From Terrimonas_A sp051954695 (GTDB lineage: Bacteria; Bacteroidota; Bacteroidia; Chitinophagales; Chitinophagaceae), in contig JBQCHL010000001.1 of assembly GCA_051954695.1 (NCBI GenBank), positions 1 to 64,000 on the forward strand: a DNA stretch of 64,000 nt. Reading direction: 5' to 3'. Below the pieces are notes generated by a model. That model was not told where the DNA came from and did no database searches. It worked only from the letters and a program-made list of their open reading frames with translations. Positions within the stretch are counted from its first letter, which is position 1; every line of letters begins with the position of its first letter. Position numbers and translations under genes: made by a program. Below are positions 50,365-57,317 of the stretch, piece after piece.

Positions 50365-51447
50365 TTAGAGAAACCGCTCGCCTTTATTCCGCTTGATCTC
50401 TGCAACGTATTCCTTAATCTCCTGTTCTTTCTCTTTTTTGCAGATAAGAAGTACATCTTTTGTGTCTACTACGATATAATCTTCCAGTCCCTGTAGCATC
50501 ACCAGTTTATTATCCGGCACATGCACCATGGTGTTTTTTGCGTCTACCACCATTACATAATTGCCGACTACAGCATTCTGAAAATAGTCTTTTTCCATGT
50601 TCTCCCAGGCGCTGTTCCAGGTGCCCAGATCACTCCAGGCAAAAGAAGCAGGGATCACATATACATTCTCTGCTTTTTCCATAATGCCAAAGTCGATCGA
50701 AATATTAGTACACTGAGGATATATTCTTTCTATTGCATTCTTTTCTTCGGGTGTGTTCAGATTGTTTTTTTCAGCATGAAAGACTTCGAACATTTCCGGA
50801 AGGTATTTTTCAAATGCGTTCACGATCGTTCTCACTTTCCAGGTAAAGATGCCGGCATTCCAGAGAAAATCCCCGCTGGCGAGGAATGTCTTGGCCAGTT
50901 CAAGATTGGGCTTTTCTGTGAATGTTTTCACTTTATGTACACCCGGAGCCGCTTCTGGTCCATCGTGTTGTATATAACCATACCCGGTATTGGGATGGGT
51001 AGGTTTAATACCAATGGTCACCAGTGCGTTGATGTGATTTACAAAGTCAAGAGCTTTTTGTGCAGTGTTGATAAAAGCCGAAGTATCAAGGATCAGGTTA
51101 TCTGCAGGAGCTGCCATCATCAGAGCTTCCGGATCTTTTTGATAAAGCTTGAAAGCTATATAAGCAATGCAGGGAGCAGTATTTTTCCGGGAAGGTTCTG
51201 CGAGAATATTTTCAACTGGAAGGTCGGGTAATTGTTGTTTTACTAAATGAACATACTCCTGTGAAGTAACGATAAAGAGGTTTTCTACAGGCACCAACTG
51301 GCTATACCGGTCGAAACTTTCCTGTATCAGTGTTTTGCCTGTGCCAAGAATATCCAGGAATTGCTTGGGATAATTGGCGCGGCTCATTGGCCAAAACCGG
51401 CTGCCGATTCCACCGGCCATGATCGCAACGTAATGATGTTTGTTCAT
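50365..51447 (-). CDS. Mannose-1-phosphate guanylyltransferase
   Basis: 360 residues. The nucleotidyltransferase start 'VAIMAGGIGSRFWPMSRANYPKQFL' includes the GGxGxRxWPxS motif and the K-Q-F signature. 'EPSRKNTAPCIAY', 'FTEKPNLELAKTFL' and 'SIDFGIMEKAENVYVIP' follow. It makes GDP-mannose from GTP and mannose-1-phosphate for fucose, mannose or rhamnose-type surface sugars. The isomerase half of bifunctional ManC is absent. kdsD lies 35 bases upstream on the same strand, so both envelope-sugar genes are probably co-transcribed. Confidence 0.93.
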   Translation of the reverse strand: MNKHHYVAIMAGGIGSRFWPMSRANYPKQFLDILGTGKTLIQESFDRYSQLVPVENLFIVTSQEYVHLVKQQLPDLPVENILAEPSRKNTAPCIAYIAFKLYQKDPEALMMAAPADNLILDTSAFINTAQKALDFVNHINALVTIGIKPTHPNTGYGYIQHDGPEAAPGVHKVKTFTEKPNLELAKTFLASGDFLWNAGIFTWKVRTIVNAFEKYLPEMFEVFHAEKNNLNTPEEKNAIERIYPQCTNISIDFGIMEKAENVYVIPASFAWSDLGTWNSAWENMEKDYFQNAVVGNYVMVVDAKNTMVHVPDNKLVMLQGLEDYIVVDTKDVLLICKKEKEQEIKEYVAEIKRNKGERFL

Positions 51448-51482
51448 AGTAATAAGTGAATATAAACAGATTGGTTTGTTGA

Positions 51483-52448
51483 TTAGATTAAACCTTCTTT
51501 AATTAAATCATGTAAATGTATAATGCCAAGATAAACCCCTTTTTCTGTAACAGCTAACTGTGTGATCTCGTTTTTGCGGAGCACGTCCAATGCCTGTACG
51601 GCCAGCTCATCAGGAGCAATTGTTTTCGGGTTTCTGGTCATGATGTCTGAGGCTTTAAGCTCATCTTCCAGTCTAATATTATTCCGGAGCATTCTTCTCA
51701 GGTCTCCATCGGTGATGATACCCAACAAATGACCGTTTTCATCTGCCACTGCTGTTACTCCCAACCTTTTCTGCGTCATTTCCATGATCACTTCGGTCAG
51801 TGTTTGTGATGGGCCTACCTGCGGCTTTTCGTTGGAAGGATATAGATCTGATACTCTTAGGTAAAGCTTTTTACCCAACGTGCCACCTGGATGAAATTTG
51901 GCAAAATCCTCTCCTCTAAAGCCTTTCAATTCCATAAGGCAAACAGCCAGGGCATCGCCGATCACAAGTTGGGCTGTGGTGCTGGATGTGGGTGCAAGAT
52001 TATTTGGGCATGCTTCCTGGTCCACTGTTGTGTTGAGGATAATCTGTGAGTGTTTGGCCAGGAATGATTGCAGATTGCCTACCATTGCAATGATCGTGTT
52101 TCCGAAGTTCTTTATCAGCGGCACCAGCATCTTGATTTCGGGGCTTTCTCCGCTTTTACTTATAATGATCACTATATCATTCTGTTGTATTATGCCAAGA
52201 TCACCGTGGATAGCATCAGCAGCATGCATGAATATGGAAGGGGTGCCAGTGGAATTGAATGTGGCCACGATTTTCTGTGCAATCACTGCACTCTTGCCAA
52301 TCCCACTAATCACAATACGGCCATTGCAACCGGCAATGGCTGATACAGCATTTTCAAAATCATCATTGATATAAGATCGAAGTCCTGCAATTGCCTGGGC
52401 TTCCAGTGCAATGGTTTGCAAAGCGATCTCTTTTACGGAAACAGCCAT
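51483..52448 (-). CDS. kdsD: KpsF/GutQ-family arabinose-5-phosphate isomerase
   Basis: 321 residues. An SIS sugar-phosphate-isomerase domain (about 30-170) has 'RIVISGIGKSAVIAQKIVATF', 'FMHAADAIHGDLGII' and 'IISKSGESPEIKML'. Two CBS domains follow (about 205-320, 'LLGIITDGDLRRMLRNN' and 'LGIIHLHDLI'). It interconverts ribulose-5-phosphate and arabinose-5-phosphate, the first step of Kdo synthesis. kdsB is encoded at 39 kb. A 15-base palindrome TTCGCCAATGGCGAA (52458-52472) and a minus-strand TAATTTTG -7 box (52487-52480) lie just upstream. Confidence 0.93.
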   Translation of the reverse strand: MAVSVKEIALQTIALEAQAIAGLRSYINDDFENAVSAIAGCNGRIVISGIGKSAVIAQKIVATFNSTGTPSIFMHAADAIHGDLGIIQQNDIVIIISKSGESPEIKMLVPLIKNFGNTIIAMVGNLQSFLAKHSQIILNTTVDQEACPNNLAPTSSTTAQLVIGDALAVCLMELKGFRGEDFAKFHPGGTLGKKLYLRVSDLYPSNEKPQVGPSQTLTEVIMEMTQKRLGVTAVADENGHLLGIITDGDLRRMLRNNIRLEDELKASDIMTRNPKTIAPDELAVQALDVLRKNEITQLAVTEKGVYLGIIHLHDLIKEGLI

Positions 52449-52819
52449 AAGAAATTGTTCGCCAATGGCGAATGCTGGGCAAAATTAGAGCTTTTAACTT
52501 CAAAACCCTGTCGGCCATTCATTTCCCGGAATTTTAACGATTTGGGCTATGAGAAACCACTGTTGAGTTGTAAATTCGCAGTCCTCTTGAGCAGGGTTAA
52601 GGATCTGTGCTGAAATTTCTCTACGGCCCCAATTGCCGGATTAGTTTTATTCCAACCGCCGATCATCTCCCGGCTTTTTCCAAGGGAAACCTTATTCAAT
52701 TAGAGTAGCCGATTGTTTGTATAAAACAAACCCGATGTGTTATAGGTTTGGGTTAAAATAAGTATCTTATATAATGAGAGATGGCCCGGGCTTTGTCCGG
52801 GATTAATAATTGAGAGCAA
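52449..52819. other. Divergent promoter region between kdsD and recQ
   Basis: 371 bases with no ORF of note. It holds the palindrome at 52458-52472 and a -7 box for kdsD. For recQ, TTTG (52716-52719) and TAGGTTTG (52743-52750) stand 23 bases apart, at the long edge of the consensus. A short CCCGG/CCGGG hairpin lies near 52785-52801. The middle part (52500-52680) shows nothing I recognise. Confidence 0.45.
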
Positions 52820-55078
52820 ATGGGAACAACAACTGCAAAAAAAGGCGCTGCAAAAAAACAAGCTAAGGAAACCAATCAACCAAAACAGCGGTTTGATCTT
52901 CACAAAGCGTTGCAGGAACATTTTGGATTTAATAAATTCAAAGGCACACAGGAAAAAGTTATTGAATCTTTACTGGCCGGCCATGATACTTTTGTGATCA
53001 TGCCTACAGGTGGTGGCAAAAGTCTTTGCTATCAGTTGCCCGCAATGGTCAGCGAAGGCGTTGCTATTATCGTTTCACCCCTTATTGCCCTGATGAAAAA
53101 CCAGGTTGACCTGGTTAGAGGATATAGCAGCAATGATGAAGTTGCACATTTTCTAAACTCCACTCTTTCCAAAAAGGAAATAAAAGAAGTTCATGATGAT
53201 CTCATGACCGGCAAAACGAAAATGCTATATGTTGCGCCGGAAACACTCACCAAGCAAGAGAATCTTGAATTTTTCTCTGATCTTAAATTGTCTTTTTTTG
53301 CGGTAGACGAAGCACACTGTATTTCTGAGTGGGGCCATGATTTCCGTCCGGAATATCGCCGCTTGCGTGAGATGATGACGCAGATCAATCCCGATATACC
53401 CGTGATTGCCTTAACAGCTACGGCCACACCGAAAGTACAAAGCGATATCATTAAGAACCTTGATCTGCGGAGCCCCAATATTTTTATTTCCTCTTTCAAC
53501 CGATCCAATCTCTATTATGAGATCCAACCGAAGATCAAGAAATCACAAACAGATGAAAGTATTGTTCGCTTCATCAAAGGAATGAAGTCGAAGAGCGGTA
53601 TAATTTATACATTGAACAGAAAGACGACGGAGGAGATGGCCGCATTGCTGGTTGCGAATGGTATAAAAGCAGTTGCTTATCATGCCGGGCTCGACAGCAA
53701 GCTGCGTGCTGAGCGGCAAGACCAGTTCCTGAACGAAGATGTGCAGGTGATCTGTGCCACCATCGCTTTCGGGATGGGAATTGATAAGCCGGATATCCGT
53801 TTTGTTATTCATTACAATATTCCAAAGTCTATTGAGAATTATTACCAGGAAACCGGTCGTGCGGGACGCGATGGCATGGAAGGAAAATGTGTTCTCTACT
53901 ATTCACATAAAGATGTAAGTAAGCTGGAACACCTGATGCGCGACAAGCCGCTGAGCGAGCGTGAAGTCGGTGCTCAGTTGATCAATGAAACAGTTGCTTA
54001 TGCTGAAAGCGGTGTCTGCCGCCGCAAAGTGCTGATGAGCTATTTTGGAGAAGAATATGCAACAGAAAATTGCGGGCAATGTGATAACTGTAAGCATCCT
54101 AAGGAAAAAGTGGAGGCAAAAGATGAAGCAGTTATTGTGCTGAGGGCGATCAAAGCACTGGATGAACGGTTTGCTACAGATTATGTGGTGCAGATCATCA
54201 GCGGTAAGCTGACGCCTCAGATCAAAATGTTCCGTCATGATGGTATACCGGCTTTCGCAAGCGGAAATGATAAGGAAACACATTTCTGGAACTCATTGAT
54301 TCGGCAGATGCTGCTGGAAGGACTTCTTTCAAAAGATATAGAAGAATATGGCGTACTGAAATTCACCAAAAAAGGAGAAGGGTTTCTCAAAAAGCCAAAA
54401 TCATTCAAGATCGTTCTGAATAATCTCTATGAAGAAGCAAATGCGGATGATGAAGAGGCAACAGAAACATCTACAGGTGCAGCAGCAGACGAGCAACTAT
54501 TCGAAATGCTGAAAGAGCTCCGTCAGAAAGAAGCCAAGAAAAAGAACCTGCCTCCGTTTGTTATTTTTCTTGAAACCTCTTTGCAGGACATGGCTACTTT
54601 ATACCCGACTTCTGTTGCCGACCTGGAAAAATGCCAGGGCGTGAGCAAGGGTAAAGCACTCAGGTATGGTAAGCCCTTTGTGGAAATGGTCGCTAAATAT
54701 GTAGAAGAGAACAACATCGTAAAGCCCGACGATTTTGTGATGAAAAGCGTGGTGAACAAGAGCGGCAATAAAGTATATATTATCCAGAATACCGATAAGA
54801 AAGTATCGCTTGAAACTATCGCCAAGAATAAGGGTTGGAGAATTGATGAAATGCTGGAAGAAATGGAAACCATTGCAGCCAGTGGCACCAAACTCAACCT
54901 GGATTATGCGATCGATGAAATGCTGGACGAAACCGAACAGGATGAGATCATAGACTATTTTAAAAGCTGTGATACATCTTCCTTGCAGGTAGCGCAGGAA
55001 GAGCTCTCGGAACATAATTTCAATTGGGAGCAGCTAAAGATCATGCGGATCAAGTTTCTGAGTGAATACGGTATGTAA
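52820..55078 (+). CDS. recQ: RecQ-family ATP-dependent DNA helicase
   Basis: 752 residues. Helicase core (about 25-365) with Walker A 'MPTGGGKSLCYQLPA', 'VDEAHCISEWGHDFRPEY' and 'QETGRAGRDGMEGKCVLYY'. The RQC zinc site is in 'GVCRRKVLMSYFG' and 'NCGQCDNCKHP', and the winged-helix follows. An HRDC domain lies at about 575-645 ('PTSVADLEKCQGVSKGKALR'). The last 100 residues ('DKKVSLETIAKNKGWRIDEM') look like the HTH_40 domain found at the end of Bacteroidota RecQ proteins. It unwinds 3' to 5' at forks and recombination intermediates. It begins the rightward run that also holds ssb and a second HRDC/HTH_40 helicase. Confidence 0.96.
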   Translation: MGTTTAKKGAAKKQAKETNQPKQRFDLHKALQEHFGFNKFKGTQEKVIESLLAGHDTFVIMPTGGGKSLCYQLPAMVSEGVAIIVSPLIALMKNQVDLVRGYSSNDEVAHFLNSTLSKKEIKEVHDDLMTGKTKMLYVAPETLTKQENLEFFSDLKLSFFAVDEAHCISEWGHDFRPEYRRLREMMTQINPDIPVIALTATATPKVQSDIIKNLDLRSPNIFISSFNRSNLYYEIQPKIKKSQTDESIVRFIKGMKSKSGIIYTLNRKTTEEMAALLVANGIKAVAYHAGLDSKLRAERQDQFLNEDVQVICATIAFGMGIDKPDIRFVIHYNIPKSIENYYQETGRAGRDGMEGKCVLYYSHKDVSKLEHLMRDKPLSEREVGAQLINETVAYAESGVCRRKVLMSYFGEEYATENCGQCDNCKHPKEKVEAKDEAVIVLRAIKALDERFATDYVVQIISGKLTPQIKMFRHDGIPAFASGNDKETHFWNSLIRQMLLEGLLSKDIEEYGVLKFTKKGEGFLKKPKSFKIVLNNLYEEANADDEEATETSTGAAADEQLFEMLKELRQKEAKKKNLPPFVIFLETSLQDMATLYPTSVADLEKCQGVSKGKALRYGKPFVEMVAKYVEENNIVKPDDFVMKSVVNKSGNKVYIIQNTDKKVSLETIAKNKGWRIDEMLEEMETIAASGTKLNLDYAIDEMLDETEQDEIIDYFKSCDTSSLQVAQEELSEHNFNWEQLKIMRIKFLSEYGM

Positions 55079-55135
55079 AGCTGTTCTGACCCAGAAATAA
55101 TTCACACAAAAGTTTATCAATTGTGCAAAAACCTC

Positions 55136-55143
55136 TATTTTTG
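55136..55143 (+). promoter_or_regulatory. -7 box of the tRNA-Phe gene
   Basis: TATTTTTG fits TAnnTTTG and is preceded about 20 bases earlier by TTTA. The transcript would start near 55150, about 30 bases before the mature tRNA. Confidence 0.5.
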
Positions 55144-55181
55144 CAGCCCTTACCGGGAAATGGTAAATTTCTGGGTAAAAA

Positions 55182-55254
55182 GGTGCGGTAGCTCAGTCGG
55201 TAGAGCAAAGGACTGAAAATCCTTGTGTCGGCGGTTCGATCCCGCCCCACACCA
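55182..55254 (+). tRNA. tRNA-Phe (anticodon GAA)
   Basis: A 73-nt cloverleaf. Acceptor GGTGCGG/CCACACC, D-arm with GCTC..GAGC, anticodon stem AAGGA/TCCTT with loop CTGAAAA (GAA at 55215-55217), T-arm GGCGG-TTCGATC-CCGCC and discriminator A. The fifth acceptor pair is C5 opposite A68, a mismatch; all other pairs are standard. CCA is not encoded. A hairpin terminator follows. Confidence 0.96.
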
Positions 55255-55263
55255 CAAAAAATG

Positions 55264-55298
55264 AAACGGTTATAACGAAAGTTGTAATCGTTTTTTTT
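55264..55298 (+). terminator. Terminator of the tRNA-Phe gene
   Basis: AAACGGTTATAAC pairs with GTTGTAATCGTTT (two G.T pairs) around a GAAA tetraloop, followed by a run of eight T in all. Confidence 0.85.
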
Positions 55299-55330
55299 AT
55301 GCCTGATACCCCTGGCTGCCTTTGAAGCAA

Positions 55331-55357
55331 ATAAAAACTGCCTGAGACCAGGCAGTT
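55331..55357 (-). terminator. Terminator of the L,D-transpeptidase-like gene
   Basis: A 9-bp stem AACTGCCTG/CAGGCAGTT with loop AGAC. On the minus strand it is followed by TTTATTTGC. It lies 29 bases after the stop at 55386. Confidence 0.75.
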
Positions 55358-55385
55358 AGTATATGGACGGTAAGCAAAAAATAAC

Positions 55386-56534
55386 TCAGTAAGGAACCCG
55401 GGAATTATTTGCAGTGGGATCAAAGACCCATAATAATAAGGGTTTTTTACTTTTCAGTATTACCGGGCTGATATCTTCTAAGAAATCCGGAGAAAGGGAA
55501 GGGCATCCTTCACTTTGACAAATTGGATAGTCTATTTCTTCATTGGGAATACAATTCATTGCATGCAGCACGATGGCCCGGCTGAGAGCATTATTATTCG
55601 ATTTCTCCAAACCAATCAACCGGAACGATTTTCCAAACCCTCCGCTATAAGCCGCCCCAACCTTATATAAACCAAGTGAACTACAGGCGCTGCCCGGCAG
55701 ATTTGAATACTTTTTTTGTAGCGTGAACTTTTCCTTACCGCGACCATGTGCTACCAAACCACTTTTGAGAATTTTTCCATGAAGAAGATCAACCAGGAAA
55801 AATCTTTTTTTACCTGATTTTAGCCCAAGATTGATTATGAAAGCATATTCTGTGGAATAGTTGTTTTCATTCGCATACCCGGCTAACTCCTCTATACGGG
55901 ACTGCATCAGGTAATCGGGATAATCATCAAGACCAGCTTCAGGCGCTACAGTAATAATAGGTACCGGTGCTGAATTCAACACTTTTACTACTTCTTGTTT
56001 TTGTGGAACGATTACCTCGTCCACATAATCTGTAGGAGGGAGTATTTTCTCCTCCTCAATCCCCGGTTGTTCTGGCAGGTAGGCTAATGGAACCAGGGAA
56101 TTGTTGGAAGAAGTACACTCCAGGAGTTCTTCGGGTCGGGGGTCTTGTTGCGTTGTGATTGTTGAAGAGGTCTCCTGATTCTCCTCGATCGACCCTGCTT
56201 CAGCAATCACTACAGGTGCTGAAATGATTTTCTTTGGATTTGCAGATGCTGTTTTAACTTCTTTTACCTGTGGTTTTGCAGCATGATTCTCAGGTGTTGG
56301 CAGCAGCGTATGGGTTGTAGGCTTATAAAAGGGAGGTAACGAACAGAGTGTGTCGCGTAAAGGACTTTCATTACAGATCGCAAAAAGAAAGCGGGGCTTT
56401 GAGAGTAGATCGGAAGGAATCTCCGCAATTTTTTCAGAAAGCCTGTCACTTTCCTGTTGCATGGGTGCAAGGGATAGGAAAACAGCGCAAAAAAAACCAA
56501 AGCCAGCTAAGGGCAGCAGGTTTGAGTTTTTCAT
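55386..56534 (-). CDS. Murein L,D-transpeptidase catalytic-domain protein (YkuD_2 type)
   Basis: 382 residues from the ATG at 56534, where 'MKNSNLLPLAGFGFFCAVFL' gives a signal sequence. The longer frame start is 19 residues upstream. A long low-complexity, Pro/Glu/Ser/Thr-rich linker (about 55-200) precedes the catalytic domain (about 205-380). That domain shows 'LVAHGRGKEKFTLQ', 'GSACSSLGLYKVG', the His of 'AIVLHAMNCIP' and the nucleophile Cys in 'CQSEGCPSLSPDF', which is the S-x-G-C-P form of the family. It probably acts on peptidoglycan in the periplasm. It could alternatively be an uncharacterised hydrolase of the same fold. Confidence 0.87.
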   Translation of the reverse strand: MKNSNLLPLAGFGFFCAVFLSLAPMQQESDRLSEKIAEIPSDLLSKPRFLFAICNESPLRDTLCSLPPFYKPTTHTLLPTPENHAAKPQVKEVKTASANPKKIISAPVVIAEAGSIEENQETSSTITTQQDPRPEELLECTSSNNSLVPLAYLPEQPGIEEEKILPPTDYVDEVIVPQKQEVVKVLNSAPVPIITVAPEAGLDDYPDYLMQSRIEELAGYANENNYSTEYAFIINLGLKSGKKRFFLVDLLHGKILKSGLVAHGRGKEKFTLQKKYSNLPGSACSSLGLYKVGAAYSGGFGKSFRLIGLEKSNNNALSRAIVLHAMNCIPNEEIDYPICQSEGCPSLSPDFLEDISPVILKSKKPLLLWVFDPTANNSRVPY

Positions 56535-56839
56535 AAAGGTTGTTTTTCGTAATAGGATATTGCAAGAAATATTAAACCTACTGAAAGGCACTTATTTCTG
56601 CCAGTGTATTTAAACGGGGTAAATGTTAATTATTTAACAGGCAGGGGTTTAATTTTCAACTGACCGTAAGAATACTTAAAAATTGAGTGGTTCTGCCCGG
56701 ACATAAGCCAAAAACACGGAATTGCCAGATGTTTGTTTTATGACCATTTGAACACGTGTTTAAAAACGGATTTCTGCGTTTTTAACCCCATGAGGTTTTG
56801 GTAGCTTATTCTACCTTGCTATGAGTAATATTTAAACAG
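56535..56839. other. Divergent intergenic region before ssb
   Basis: 305 bases without an ORF. It contains a TTAAAAACG...CGTTTTTAA hairpin at about 56759-56783 and several TTAA-rich stretches. No full consensus promoter is seen for either gene. Confidence 0.4.
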
Positions 56840-57202
56840 ATGTATGCAATCAAAAATAATGTTCAGCTTATCGGAAGCCTGATGGGTAATCCTATTATTA
56901 AAGATGCCGGAGATGGAAGAAAGATAGCAAGGTTTTCTATTCTCATTGAGGACTCTTATTGTAATGCTAAAGGGCTCCATGTGAAGGAAGCTCAATCCCA
57001 TACCTTGGTTGCACAGGGCAGAATAGCTACTCTTGCGGAAAAGTATTTGGAAAAAGGAATGATCGTAGCTATCGTTGGCCGCCTCATTAACCGCAATTTC
57101 AAAGACAGTAAGGGTACCAGCAAAACGATCACTGAGGTCCTGGTAAATGAACTGATGATCCTGGATATGCAAATGCAAGAGCAAAATGAGTATTTTAATT
57201 AA
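56840..57202 (+). CDS. ssb: Single-stranded DNA-binding protein
   Basis: 120 residues with one OB fold: 'NVQLIGSLMGNPIIKDAGDGRKIARFSILIE' in separate strands, then 'HTLVAQGRIATLAEKYLEKGMIVAIVGRL' and 'TEVLVNELMILD'. The short acidic-Gln tail ends 'NEYFN' instead of the DDDIPF-type tip, so binding of partner proteins may differ from the major SSB. It is probably a second, minor SSB. It lies about 115 bases before a PIF1-like helicase gene, a fitting partner. Confidence 0.9.
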   Translation: MYAIKNNVQLIGSLMGNPIIKDAGDGRKIARFSILIEDSYCNAKGLHVKEAQSHTLVAQGRIATLAEKYLEKGMIVAIVGRLINRNFKDSKGTSKTITEVLVNELMILDMQMQEQNEYFN

Positions 57203-57317
57203 AGAAGGAGCAGCTGAACAAAATGACTGACTGAATGCAGCGATCATTTACTTTATTTTGCTTAAATTATTAGAAAGAACAGTGGCAGAGACAACACATA
57301 TTGATCGATCGAATACC

